Of a stretch of 64,000 nucleotides of DNA, positions 10,617 through 22,294 are shown in pieces. The notes under the pieces were generated by a model. The model made no database searches and was not told the DNA's origin. It was given only the letters and a program-made list of their open reading frames with translations. How positions within the stretch are numbered: position 1 is the first letter of the stretch; the number at the start of each line of letters is the position of its first letter. Both the position numbers and the translations under genes were made by a program. Location: NCBI GenBank assembly GCA_001630475.1, contig KV419423.1:186001-250000 (forward strand), given 5' to 3'. Origin of the DNA: Sistotremastrum niveocremeum HHB9708. Lineage: Eukaryota > Basidiomycota > Agaricomycetes > Sistotremastrales > Sistotremastraceae.

Positions 10617-12771
10617 TCATGGACTTTGTGGAAGATTGGAGTGACTTCGACGTGAGGTAGACTGCGGCCTGAACTATGAGAGGCGACCAAGTAATATATG
10701 GAAGAAAAGTCCACTCACACCTCATTTTGGCTCATATTGATGAGCTCGAGACGAATCTCATCCAGCTGGGGAATGGAATGATCCAGCTCATCCGACAATG
10801 TCTTTAGAGCAGCCGTGCAACGTTCGACGGCGCTACGCCACAGATTAGAGCCAGCAGCGGTATTCATATGGTCATCAGCCATCGATGCTGCGTAAAGCTA
10901 CACGCACGCCGATGAGTAAGTACTTATGATTTCTGGGAAGCTATGTGCTCACCAATGCACGCTTGATCGTAGTCACACGACAGTTCAGGACGAGTAACCC
11001 GGCATCTCCAGGCTGCTCCAGGGCAGAGGAGATGAGCTTGCCTGTCTGGAACGACTGGTAACACACATCCAAAGGGAATGACCAATCGTGGACAGAATGT
11101 CGGATAATCTGGTTTTGTGGTTTGTTGTGAGAATCCAAGATAAGCAGACTGAACCAAGTCCTTCTCGTTATCTGGATAATAAATGATCAATGCATGTGCG
11201 GAAGTGAAATGGCGAGACTCACTTCTTGTGCTTTGCTTCGGACAGTGAACTCGGATGTGTCAGAGAGAGGATCTCGGTAACTCATGCCACGAGACTCCAT
11301 TCGACTGCGACATGCGTCAATTGCCCTCTTGAGTCTTGGTTGGAACCCACTCCACGCATCCTTGTCATTGAAATGATGCAATCCCAGGAGAACTCTGACG
11401 ATCCGTGAGCAGATCTTGAATAAAGCTAGCAATTCATAAACGTACACTGCTTGCATAGCAGTCATGTCATTTCTTGACCAATCTGTCACATTCAACAGAG
11501 TTTCAGCCCCTCTGATCAAATAATCCTTCAGCGCCTCAGCCTTCCCTTTGTATTCTTTGAAGGTGTATTGATACTAGAGTCGCATCAGTGGATTCGTCCG
11601 CAGCAAATAAAGCAAGGCATACAAGTAGTGATTCGCTGTCTCCAAAGGTACTATGTCCATGAGCAAGGATCAACAGTAACAAGGCCACATTGGAAGGATG
11701 GCACTTCAAGAGATCCTGCGAATCAAACAGATGTTTGACGAACAACACCTGCGATTCATGGATGCAAACCCCGAGACCGCCGAGTTGACTTGGAAAAAGT
11801 TTCAGAGCGAGCACCCGGCATCTTCTCAGATATGGCTCTAGTACGATGAAAGGTCTTGATCCGATGTTGAGATGTACTTCGTCAGCTACAGCGAGTGCTT
11901 CGGGGGTCCAGCGAGCGCGCAACGGATCAAGTTGTCCGACGAGTTGGAGGGATTGTGGGACCCCCGCATCGCGAGCTGACTCGCCATCCGAACGCTTCGA
12001 TTGTGGGTGGATGGAAGCATATTTTGGATCTATTCCTCGGTGTCACATCGGACGCGGTCAGGAAATCATGAAATTGCTCACTCTGCGGAACATCCCTGTC
12101 ACCGTCCTTAAAATTTGCCGCTCGACTGCTTTCATTCTTCGTCTTCACTCGTGATGAGCGTGCCACCGATTGCTCCGCCTAGATATAGAGAAAGCAGCAG
12201 TGAGTCAAAACAAGTCTCAACAACTGGCATGGTTGCTTATCGGAGTCGACGATAATCGGACTTACCTCGATGCTGTTTGGGGCAGGATACGGGTGATACG
12301 TCTCATTTCTCGGGCTCGCTGAGGCTGGAAAACCATGAGAGGCGTATATATAGGATTCGAAGAGGAGTTCCGACCTTGTCGTGCACTCGATCCCAGGTTT
12401 GGTGACGGCGAAGCAGCTTCCGGTATTTCCGGGCCTGCCAGAGATTCTGCGCTGCACCTTCGAATATCTTGCGCATAGTCCTCGCCTGAGCTCTGCATAT
12501 CGGCCAAAGGACCGCTATACAATGCATTGTATATTTGGTTTTTGGTTGACACCCCGGCATCGATGTCATGGGTTTCCAGCTGTACCGCAGTCGGTGACAC
12601 ACTGGGCTCTGAATTCCGGATTGGTTTCCTAGGGCAAGTGCGAGCTAATTCTATAGCCTCTTCGAACGATGTCGGAGGCGTTGGCCAGTGCACTTGATAT
12701 GGAGAAGGGGCCACCCGTATATTTGGCAGAGGGAGCCTGAGGATCATCTTGGGAAGATCAGAAAGGGCCAT
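10617..12771 (-). CDS. Unknown helical protein, eight exons
   Basis: Eight exons in one frame: 12375-12771, 12266-12324, 12082-12178, 11623-12029, 11223-11573, 10953-11171, 10721-10897 and 10617-10673, giving 587 aa. The N-terminal 220 residues are polar and probably disordered. Residues from about 225 are helical, with hydrophobic stretches such as NVALLLLILAHGHS and VYVYELLALFKICSRIV. A later segment, RRTWFSLLILDS, loosely recalls the R-R-x-W-W-x-L-x-I-L-D motif of the fungal transcription-factor middle homology region, but no zinc cluster is present. I therefore treat it as unknown. The basic C-terminal tail (RRSHSN) is on its own 57-bp exon. Confidence 0.75.
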
Positions 12772-13258
12772 TATTGTCCTCAATCAAAGGCTTAGAGATG
12801 GCGGATGAGAGTGGGTGGGTTGAATGGAGAGTGGGCAACGACTATGCGTCCGGGCATATAAAGAAACCCTGGCAGGTGCCGTGGGGAATACCTCTCCCAC
12901 ATTGGGCGGTAGACTTGACGCCCGCGCCTGCATTTGTGCCCGGTCGCATTGTTCTCCTTTCGCTTATGCTTCGCTGTCTTCCCGCCTTCCTTTGGGCTTG
13001 AATGTATATTATTGGCTGTCTGTCGCCCATTCTTTTGCGGGAGACCAGTTCACGTTCACACCGAGCTGCTGCAGTTTCTGAGCTCTGTGCAAGAATGGAT
13101 TGCTCGTAATCACCAGGCTCGATGTGAAGGGAATTGTCACCTTGCGATCATGCGCTGCACCACTCAACTCTTTATCTCGGGGAATTCGAAGCCTCGTGCT
13201 CTCTCAAATTAGTCCACATTTGAATTCCGCCACTCTTTTTGCAAAGGGACCCTTGACC
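12772..13258. other. Intergenic flank left of the mobile element
   Basis: About 490 bp upstream of the unknown eight-exon gene. Short open frames occur on both strands with no recognisable product. The sequence runs into the target duplication at 13259. Confidence 0.5.
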
Positions 13259-13264
13259 AACCCC
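13259..13264. repeat. Target-site duplication, left copy (AACCCC)
   Basis: Six bases directly abutting the left inverted repeat, repeated exactly at 22295-22300 next to the right inverted repeat. Confidence 0.85.
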
Positions 13265-13384
13265 TATGGTGTACCGTAGGGATAAAAAAACGCACCTTAT
13301 ATAATTTCCTTTTTAGGCTATGATTTCACTGTGTGTGCGCTCGTCGACAGAAAAAAAATCAGCGCGCACAATAAAGGTGCGCGG
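13265..13384 (+). repeat. Left terminal inverted repeat
   Basis: 120 bp matching the reverse complement of 22175-22294. The first 35 bases (starting TATGGTGTACCGTAGGG) are identical. The rest has scattered substitutions and small indels, but keeps the order of GTGCGC-type motifs. Confidence 0.9.
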
Positions 13385-13794
13385 TTTCTGTTTTTGGCTG
13401 ATTCGAGGTATCTTGCACAATTCTTCATTTGGTGTCTTCATCGAATTGGTTGTTGTCCGACATGCAGCTGGCTTCGAGATCCTCCTTCCGGAGACGAGCG
13501 CGCACACCTTTTCGAAAGGTGTGCTCGCCTGGTAGAAAAAATTGCGGATGAGTTATCAAATTCCTGAATGTGTGCTCCACTATCTGAATCAAAGAATACC
13601 TACGGGACAGAACTGAGAACCAAGGGGTGGATTTGAGGGGTCAAACTCATTTTTTACAAAGCAAGTCAGATAATCCTATGAGCCTTGCAACATCGGTTTA
13701 TAGCACTACTATAGATGAATCAAGAGTACATTGTTAGGTGTAGGTCTAAAATCACTGAGAATACTAGGAGCATTTGCCCAGAACTATGATTTGA
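13385..13794. other. Non-coding left subterminal region of the element
   Basis: Contains further GTGCGC/GGTGTGC motifs and a 23-bp near-perfect palindrome at 13502-13524 (10-bp arms GCACACCTTT, 3-base loop). Transposases commonly bind such subterminal repeats. No gene is seen. Confidence 0.55.
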
Positions 13795-15736
13795 CATCTT
13801 GACCCCGCCTGAATCTTTCAGCAAGAGACCCATGATGTTCGTACTGGTGATGCGGTTTGGTGCCAGCGGTGGATTTTTTGCTGCTGTTGAAGAAATCAGA
13901 GACGAGTTTGATGATACGGGGGATAGGAATGGAGTTACCAATGAGAGTGATCTTGTCGACGGAATAAGTTTGTAAGTATGCAAGCAGAAATTGAAGGTAG
14001 ATCGGAAGAGCTCACCCTTATACTTCTCGGCCTCGTTGACCATGCGCTCGATCTCTTCCTTCGACAGACGACCCTTGTCGTTGGTGATGGTGATGCGATT
14101 CGACTTGCCAGTTGTCTTGTCGGCGGCGCAAACGTTCAGGATACCGTTAGCATCGATATCGAAGGTGACTTCGATCTGAGGACCATCACGGGGAGCAGGT
14201 GGGATGCCAGAAAGCTCGAACTTTCCGAGGAGATAGTTGTCCTTTGTGCGAGTACGGTCACCCTCGTAAACCTGGATCAACACACCAGGCTGGCTGTCGG
14301 AGTAGGTGGAGAAAAATTCCGACTTCTTCGTGTGGTGTTACGCTTGATGAGAGCAGCAAAAACACCACCAGCGGTCTCGATACCGGTCGAGAGGGGAGCG
14401 ACATCCAGGCGGAGGAGATCCTGGGTCTTCTCGAGGCATCACCGGAGAGAATGTCAGCCTAGACGGCGGCACCGTAGGCGACGGCCTCGTCGGGGTTGAT
14501 GCTCTTGTTGGGCTCCTGGCCGTTGACAAAATCGGCAACGAGTTTGATGATACGGGGGATACGAGTGGAGCCACCAACGAAGGCGATCTCGTTGAGGGAT
14601 GATTTGTCGATCTTAGAATCACGGATGACCTTCTCGACGGGGTCAAGAGTGCCACGGAAGAGATCCTGGCAGAGCTCTCCGAAGCGGGCACCAGTGAGGG
14701 AGGTGTAGAAGTCGATACCCTCGAAGAGAGAGTCGATTTCGATGGAGGTCTGGGCGGCAGAGGAAAGGGTTTGCGTAGCACGCTCGCAAGCAGTGCGGAG
14801 ACGATGGAGGGCGCGGGTATAGGTGGAGAGGTCCTTCTTGTTCTTGCGTTCGATCTCTTGGACGAAGTGGTTGACTAGACGGTCGTCGAAGTCTTCACCA
14901 CCGAGATGGGTGTCACCAGCAGCAGCCTTGACTTCGAAGATACCCTCTTCAATGGTCAAAAGGGACACATCGAAGGTACCTCCGCCGAGATCGAAAATGA
15001 GGATGTTGCGTTCGCCAGTGACCGTCTTGTCAAGACCATAGGCGATGGCGGCGGCTGTAGGCTCGTTGATGATACGGAGAACGTTGAGGCCAGAGATGGC
15101 TCCAGCGTCTTTGGTGGCCTGTCGCTGTGAATCGTTGAAGTAGGCAGTGTGACAACGGCGTTGGTGACAAGAGTACCAAGGTAGGCCTCAGCAGTCCCCT
15201 TCATTTTGGTCAAAACCATGGAGGAGATTTCTTCGGGAGTCTGCAAAATAAGCACTCAGATCATGTCCGATCTCAAATAAACAGCGTATACGTGCGTGTT
15301 CATGCTGCTCTCCGCGGGATGCAACGGCAATGGTGGGTTTGCCACCTTTGCTATTGACTTTAAAAGGGAGGTGCTTGATATCAGCCTGAACTTCGGCATC
15401 TTCAAATTTACCACCGGTGAGACGCTTGCCACAGAACACGCTGTATCCACAGAGATCGTTGAAAATGCGATTCGCACTTCATAAAGATAAAAGACTTACT
15501 AGTTATGAGGGTTCATGGCGACTTGATTCTTTCCAGCATCACAGATCAGACGTTTGGTGTCCGAGAAGGAGGGGTCGTTCGGTTGCCATGATTGTTGGCG
15601 GTGACTACTGAACGATCATTTTGCCAGACACCAGCACGGCTATACAAGCAGAGTTAGTATCAGCGAGACGGGTCAAGGGTAAGAGAAGACGTACGGATAG
15701 GTGGTGCCGAGATCGATGCCAATGGCTTTTGAAGTC
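13795..15736 (-). pseudogene. HSP70 (cytosolic Ssa-type) pseudogene, element cargo
   Basis: Begins with MTSKAIGIDLGTTY at 15736 and shows recognisable HSP70 blocks in order: AGVWQNDR, the [12 protein letters not shown] block, the [10 protein letters not shown] region, [30 protein letters not shown] and the substrate-binding domain [24 protein letters not shown]. It is broken. There is a deletion and frameshift near the first 40 codons, another frameshift in the region of the usual [11 protein letters not shown], a stop (TAG for the usual CAG) after AYGAAV near 14461, and a further frameshift just after that. It keeps introns at several places, so it is a DNA-level copy, not a processed one. 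After [18 protein letters not shown] the C-terminal lid is missing. Instead there is a second, diverged copy of the [12 protein letters not shown] segment (about 13800-13935). Confidence 0.9.
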
Positions 15737-16419
15737 ATGGTTGAGAGCGGAGTATGGATAGTGATGTTGGAGATTAAGGAGGGCGGCGCTCAATGCGACG
15801 GCGAGGGGAGGAGGGTACCAAGAGCATGATCGGCCGAAGGCCAATTCGTGGTTTTGACTGACAGCGTGGACGACACGATCGCTTGCACGATCGACGACGA
15901 GGAAGGCTAAGAGTTAGACTCACAAGAGTGACAAGTGACACAACAACGACAATCAGCACGTGCTTGTTTGCTCCTGTTAGGGCGTCTCTCTCGCCAGCTC
16001 TATCTTCGTCAAGTTCAATGTTCGCGTCTGTTGGCCTTGATGTCTATAATCATGGGATGGAGTCTTCGCCTATTCCTAGCAAAGTGAGATTTAGTGCCAT
16101 ACACTGAATTGCCGCCCCCTAATTTCTGCACCAGGATCTGTAAGAATCATATTTCTCGCGGGCTGGAGGATGGGTGTATCACTATCTGGGTCCCGAGGAC
16201 GGTACTGCAGATGTGTGAATATCACTTTTAAGATAGAAATACCCTAACTAGTATGTTATCTGCTCACGTATATCAAATATAGTACCTTTTCGAAAGAATT
16301 TGCTTTGGTCCAAATTAGGAAATATTTCGACCGTGATCACGGCAATTTTGAGTTTCTCAAACATCATTAGCCAGACCGTGCGCATCAAGGTTCGCAGATG
16401 ACTGAATGAAAGGACGTAT
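15737..16419. other. Non-coding stretch inside the element
   Basis: About 680 bp between the HSP70 remnant's 5' end and the 3' end of the integrase gene. No coherent coding frame is seen. Confidence 0.5.
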
Positions 16420-18389
16420 TTACAGATTGTTTTTAGTTGCCTTTGTCATGAAATACAACCCAAGGACCCATCGATAAGCTCTCGGGTACCATATACTCTT
16501 TGGCAGCAAAATTTTCTCTGACCCACTTCTTCCAACGTTCAGCATTCCTCCTGCCTTCCACTCACGGAAGTTTCTTTCCCCTGGAATCAATCCGTATCCT
16601 TCTGGGACGAAACCTGCGTCAGTCGCAAGATTGACTGCCTGAAGAATATTTTCTTCCCCTTCCCCGGGCAAGAATGGCGAGGCGATCCGAGGAACTTTTA
16701 CCTCCTCTTTATTGAAGTTCTTTGCTATGGGATGATTGGCAATAGTATCTTCGTTAATGCCGTGCATATTCGCATCTCTGAGAACAGTGAGCGATTATTT
16801 TTGAAAGTCAAACAAACTCACCCGTCGCCAATATCTTCAACCAGCCCGCCGTCGCCGAAATATCGTTGAAGTTCCTCAGAATCAATACTACCAAATTCTC
16901 CTTCTTGGCCGTCATCTGTGTATATGCCGTGTCTCAGTGCTCCAAGAGCTCGTAAGTCCTGTATCACTTCGGTGATCTGATAATTACGACTGTGAATTAC
17001 CGGCAGCATACCTTCGGTGATCGTTGGCTGGCTTTCTTCCCAGATATCGGATGGTGATTCCAATGATGTCGAAACGCATCACAGTCTGACTGAATAAGAT
17101 CCAGGAACAAAAGATTCAGAAGCCACAGATGGCTGGGCTTCTGTCGATTAAGCCGAAAGTGATCCTCCAGTCTGAAGAAGAAGACCTTCCATCTACGAAC
17201 AAATTGAGAGCCAGCCTCGACCCATAAGCGTTCAACACGAGTGTTATGGGTCGAGCTATCATATATCACCGGTGAGTCTTACCATGGTTATTCAGCGACA
17301 TCCGGTACTTACGTTCCGAATATAAAAGATGATCTGTTGAGCCCCCTCTTCATGATCATTGCAAATGCTACTTTAGTATTCTCACGTCCTCGATCTCCAC
17401 GCACGCGAGAGGGCCAGCCATACTTGGCTGTTGCATTATGAAAAAATCCCAACATGGTGTCAGATGAGTTTGAAGTGCAAACTCGCAAAGAGATAACCTT
17501 CGGAGACCGTTAGGCATGTTCATCTTCGAAGAATCACTTCCGACTCACCGTACGACAGTAGGTATCAACAATTCCCGCAATTATGATCCCCCACAGAATG
17601 AGTTTATGATGCCCATCCACACTCCAGAGCGAATTTGGGCGTTTACTGTGGTAATCGGGCCGACTGACTTGTTTCCGATATCGCAAACGAAGACCAACGC
17701 CATCTGTTCTGTGCAATGCTTCAAGAATTCGCTGTCTGGTGAAACGATGGCCGAGACTGCGAAAGTAGCCAGTCACGTATCGAAGGCCGGCCTGGGGATG
17801 ATGTTGGCGATAAACTCGCAAGTGGTCATCGATCTCAACGTTTGTCTTGTTACTGAATTTCTTTTTGAGACCGTAAGACTTCAGGTAATTCTTGACGGTT
17901 TTTGGATGAACGTGGATAGCCTCGCTGACTTCTTTGATTGTTAGGCCTCGATTGCCTGAGAACATATTCTCAAGGAAGGTCCGATTGATGTTCTTGCGTG
18001 GTCGGCCTCGCTTTCCCGTGCGTACAACAGTGATCGGATTCACGATAGATATCCCCTTGTCCTTTCTATTCAAATCATCAGGGTTAGGGATTCCATTTTG
18101 AAGTGCATTCTTACGATCTTAGAGAGTGCTCAGCTGCTTGGTCTATGCGGCTATACGCTGAGACCAGCTCATCCGCCATCTCGTTGACCCACTGATCATC
18201 TTCAACCTCTCGTGCTAGCGCTGTCAAGAGATTTCGGTGACTCAGTAGATCATGAGCGGCTGTGCTCAATCGATGCGGATCGCATTCTTCAAGCTCCAGG
18301 AGTCGGCAGACTTGATCGTACGTGGCCCAAATTCTCTCGTAGCCTTCCTGTACATTTTCTGAGGTATTGTCAGGCAGGTCGGGCAGCAT
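16420..18389 (-). CDS. Integrase-core (DDE) transposase of the element
   Basis: Six exons: 18115-18389, 17549-18065, 17313-17497, 17012-17255, 16822-16958 and 16420-16777, giving 571 aa in one frame. Residues 1-90 form a helical N-terminal segment. Residues about 108-118 are a GKRGRPRK basic motif, and 130-160 an HTH (LTIKEVSEAI...TVKNYLKSYGL). Residues 235-345 form an rve-type integrase core, with candidate catalytic residues D242 (LWSVDGHHKL), D299 (VRGDRG) and E334 (STHNTRVERLW), a D-x56-D-x34-E spacing like retroviral integrases. A family-typical tail follows (HPISG, SPKDLRALG, HGIYTDD). I recall this architecture as the integrase catalytic domain proteins common in Agaricomycetes. Its place between matching TIRs makes it the likely transposase. 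The frame appears whole. Confidence 0.85.
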
Positions 18390-18489
18390 GGTGGGCTCGG
18401 AATCTGTGTCCCAAATAACGGCACTATAAAAGCTGACATCGCTCCGAGCTTCCGACCTGCCTCCCTACCAGCAACTCCCATCATCTATC

Positions 18490-19634
18490 ATGCCTCTTAA
18501 TGATGGCCCGGAATGGAACCCGATTAACCCACCCGAGCACTCTCCTTCCCACAACATTCCCTTTCCCAATACCTCGTTCCCTGGCACTGGTTACATACTA
18601 TCGCAGACCGCTTCGCCCATGACATCTTCCGGGAATCCTGCCGTTCAGCGGCACCCTTGTTACTACATCGAAAATCCGATCCTGATATTCAGGGTGCGTA
18701 TCGATACATATTCATCTTGCATATAGCCACTATTTTCTGATATCTTTTTGCCTCAATAGGTCGAAAATATGCTCTTCAAAGTAGCAATCAAACAATTTGC
18801 CAACATATCCCCTGTCTTCAAAGATCTCATGGACCTTGGGGGTTCTGGAAGTCACGAAGGCGGCGAAGGCCTTTCGGATGACAACCCGATCGTAACCCAC
18901 GACAGTCTGAGATCTTGGGAGCTGTTTGTTCCGTGGGTAGAGCGGGAGAATGATCCCAAAATGTACGTTTCGCAAAATCTCAGTCAACTATTCTTCTGAC
19001 AGGTGATTACGGATCAAGGAAACCCGACACGTGTGGCGACTGGCTGGAACTCCTTGCCTTCGCTCACAAATACCAGGTCAAGGACTGCGTGAACGAGTGC
19101 ATAGCTTCCCTCAATGCCCTCAATCTCTCTCCGGCTCACAGATTGAGTCTTGCGATGCAAATGGACATCGCACAGTGGGTCGGAGCGGCAATTTGGGACC
19201 TCTTGACCATGCCGCAGCGGAACATGACTCTAGAAGATTACCGCCGCCTCAGCATCGAGATTCTCTTCAACGTTCATCAAGGGCGTGACAAGATCCTCAT
19301 CTGGAATTCCACGCTTCTGTGCAACGTCTTCCCGGTCCAGCACGGGCCAGATTGCATTGAGAGAACACGTTGCGAACGGTCTTGGAAGGCCGCCTATACT
19401 GACATCATGCGAGCCAAATTCCACCCCGACAAACCAATGGGCGGAGCTGAAATCCTTCTTATATTGGAACACAGCTACATCACCGGCATGGGTCAATTCT
19501 GTTTCAGCAGGACCATTGAAGAACTCAAAGGAAAAAACTCTGTGCTCAGGGACGAGACCATCGCGGAAGAAGAGAAGTTGGCAATTGCCCAGCTCTGTGG
19601 CTTCGACGCGATAGATCTTACTCCGTTCCTTTAG
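18490..19634 (+). CDS. BTB/POZ-domain protein
   Basis: Three exons, 18490-18693, 18760-18962 and 19019-19634, giving 340 aa. The last acceptor is an AAG, less certain than the rest. Residues about 54-150 match mushroom BTB domains: HPCYYIENPILIFRVENMLFKV, then SDDNPI near the middle and LLAFAHKYQVKDC at the end of the fold. A helical C-terminal region of about 190 residues follows. BTB proteins mediate dimerisation and often recruit Cullin-3 ubiquitin ligases. That role is family knowledge, not shown here. It lies about 100 bp from the divergent integrase gene inside the transposon, so it is either passenger cargo or a functional part of the element. The frame is intact. Confidence 0.75.
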
Positions 19635-19831
19635 ATCTGCCTCGTGTATTTTAGCGAGGATACATAATTCATTTTGTATGCGGCACTTCAATCTGAAACA
19701 CTATCAGTCTTGTCTCAAGGTCCTTGTCTGAGTTCGGAAACTTTCTTCCGCTTGCACACCACAACCACCGTTCTTTGCTCTCTTCACACTCAACCACCTT
19801 TCTTTTTTCATTCCTAAACACAATCCATACA

Positions 19832-21512
19832 ATGGCAAATGCCTCTACGCCACTCGGTTCTCCAGTCAAACCCTTTACCAGTCGGAAAAAGGGGCCCCGC
19901 ACCGTGCTTGCAGAAATCCCTCAAGATGCAGACCTAGGATCTGAATCTGATTCACAATCTCCTTCAGTACTCACAGACGAATACATTCAGAGTGCCAGCG
20001 ACGTGAGCGACGAAGAAAATCGCCATATCATTCCATCAGGATCTGGTAAACGTAAAGTCAAGACTCGACAGCTCGTCGCTCCCAAGCTTCAGGAGGCTGA
20101 GGACTCCAGCGAGGAACCAGACCCGTGGGATGTCGCTTTAGAGAAGCTAACAAAGTCTGCGGAGGCCAAGGCGGAAGTCAATAGGGGTTTGACACAGGTG
20201 ATTGTACTTACATTTCAGATGACTTGTTATTGATGGCTGAATATTTGCAGAGTTCAAAATCTGGAAAGGCAGCATCCAAATCCGGCACACGTAAAGGAAA
20301 GAAAGCTGCGCAGGATTTGCCCCTTCGCAGCATTAGCTTACTTCTGTACAAGGTGCCGCGTTGAATGGACTTAAAGTACAAATTAGTATGCTGACCGGCA
20401 CACCACAGGAGGGAACAGAGGCTCCCGTCATGTCTTCCAAATACCAGAAAAGGCTCGCTGCCTTGGGCCTCAAAGTCACCTGTAACGCTGATGGGTCTCC
20501 GTTGACTTACAATACAGCGTGGACCGAGGAGGAAATGCTGCAGAAGATCGAGTCATACTTTCCGAGAGCTCTCAAGTTTGCCGATCTGATGATCAAGCGC
20601 GGCGCATCTGGTCCCGTCGAAGCTTTTCTTGTTCCTCTTCTCCTTGAGGGCATTTATGTATTGGATGTCCCTGATGACGTGGAGTTTGACGGAGAATATG
20701 CCAGTCAACAACTGGCACCTCAGAAGAACAGAGCTCGAATGGCTTGCCGTACGTACTGGCCTTTCCTCTTTTATCCTGGCTTATCTCAGTTTATTCCTTC
20801 AGGCTCCGCGGTAGATCTTGACATTGAAGAATACGCCGCTTGGTTTGCCGCTCAATCCAACACCCCCCCGTCTCCTGCAAGTGGTCCTTCCACAAACAAG
20901 CGCAAAGACAGCGCTAATGCTGAGGATCTGGATGTGGATCGCCCCAAAAAAGTTGCTCGGAAAGGTCAGTATTTGATTATATGTTGCTTAATTGTTACTT
21001 ACCCGTCTTGCTCAGCTTCATCTGCGACATCACCCCATGCATCCGGCTCCAGTTCCTCGACGAGCGGAAAACGTCAAGGCAAGATTTTAGTTCGTGATTC
21101 GGATGAAGAGTTGGGGGCTGCATCAGGAATAGGGAGTTCGAAAGGGAGTGGAAAGGGAAGCTCAGGTCAAGGGCGTGGAAAGCGAAAAGCGGTGGGGACT
21201 GAGGTGAAGAAGCTTGTTATGGAGGCTGTCCATCGTCCGGCTCGTCAACCACCTCGCCCTCGACTCCGATCCTCCACCCGCACAGCCGTTGCAGCCACCA
21301 ACAACGCTGGCATTATCAATCCAGCTCCTGTCGCCCCCACCGCCACCCATCTCCCTCAGCCTGCTCTAGTCCCGGTCCCTGCCCCTGCACCTGCCCCTGC
21401 ACCTATCCACATCCCCGATGACCGAATGCTGGTGGCCCGAAACGAGGATGATATCCCAGCCCATCATTTAGGCTGGGATATGGCAGAGACCTCCATCAAC
21501 CCGTTCGCATAG
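19832..21512 (+). CDS. Disordered, basic, nuclear-type protein (element cargo)
   Basis: Five exons: 19832-20197, 20251-20352, 20409-20748, 20803-20964 and 21016-21512, giving 488 aa. The N-terminal third is acidic and Ser-rich with a KRKVKTRQ basic patch. The middle (about residues 157-290) looks folded, with a helical segment containing TEEEMLQKIESYFPRALKFADLM. The C-terminal part is low complexity: Ser/Gly/Lys runs with a GKRKAV nuclear-localisation-like patch, then Pro/Ala repeats (PVPAPAPAPAP). I do not recognise the family. Its location inside the TIR-bounded element, next to the right end, suggests cargo or an accessory DNA-binding factor. Both are inference. Confidence 0.7.
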
Positions 21513-22174
21513 CTGAACGTACGCTACACGTTGGCATCCCCGTACCGACTTTCCTGGTTCTCGAAGTTTCTAATTTTCCCTCTCAGGCTCCTCATTTTTC
21601 TCGGAGGTCTTATATTTTCTACCTTAGTTTTGGCTTGACTGATGTGTCTGGCTCTAATCACCATTCCTCTTTCATTCGTTCTGAGTTTTGACCCTGTCGG
21701 TCCTCCATTTTTCATGCTTCCGCACTCGGTTCCTTCGTTTTGATCAATCCTTTCTTATCACTTCTCTGCTGACAATCTCGGACCTACTTCAGTCTTTCAA
21801 TTAGATTCCGTCTTATTAGTCGTAGCTCAATATACCATCCTAATTCGAGCTGACTCTATTGTTTCGGCGTGGCGCTCAAATTTCATCATAATCCTGAAGC
21901 TGAATGATAAACCAAGACTCGACTGACTCGACTCGACTCCTCCAAATCTCAGCGGACGAGATAAATCCAAGTTTTCAAAAACTGTGCGCACACACACCAA
22001 GATTTTTTGAACTCTTGTAAAGTCAAGAGCTTATCGTAACTTATTGTCCAATTTGCCAAGTTGCCATCTTCAGAATTCGACTCACAACTCCGTTTGCAGC
22101 AGCACTCGTGACATGGTAGCGCACACGTACAGAACGGAAGCACACACAAGTTGCGATCCGTAGCAATTTCTGCA
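21513..22174. other. Non-coding right interior of the element
   Basis: AT-richer, pyrimidine-rich stretch with no coherent frame. It has short direct repeats of CTCGACT near 21918-21937 and further GTGTGCGC-type motifs close to the right TIR. Confidence 0.5.
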
Positions 22175-22294
22175 CTGCGCACCTTTTTCGTGCGCTCTCG
22201 ATTTTTCTGTTCCGAGGAGCGCACGTACAGTGAAATATTAGCCTAATAAGGAAATTATGTAAGGTGCGTTTTTTTATCCCTACGGTACACCATA
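22175..22294 (-). repeat. Right terminal inverted repeat
   Basis: Inverted partner of 13265-13384. The outermost 35 bases are identical, ending in GGTACACCATA at 22294. Confidence 0.9.

Larger units (their letters stand above)
13265..22294. mobile_element. 9,030-bp cargo-carrying DNA transposon with integrase-core transposase
   Basis: The two ends are inverted copies of each other over about 120 bp (13265-13384 and 22175-22294). The outermost 35 bases are identical, and the element is flanked by a perfect 6-bp direct repeat AACCCC. Inside are a broken HSP70 copy, an apparently intact spliced integrase-core gene on the minus strand, and two plus-strand genes (a BTB protein and a disordered nuclear-type protein). 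TIRs plus a short target duplication define a cut-and-paste type DNA transposon. The retroviral-integrase-like DDE enzyme fits Ginger-like integrase-type elements. No polymerase, capsid or protease genes are seen, so it is not a Polinton by content. The intact integrase gene and matching ends suggest a fairly young insertion, but the HSP70 cargo is decayed. Confidence 0.85.

Noticed and set aside
10617-12771. Calling this gene a Zn2Cys6 transcription factor from the RRTWFSLLILD segment
   Set aside because: No cysteine cluster is present, and one short motif is not enough.
13265-22294. Calling the 9-kb element a Polinton because of its integrase and 6-bp duplication
   Set aside because: No polymerase, capsid, ATPase or protease gene is seen and the size is too small. 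The content fits a plain DNA transposon.
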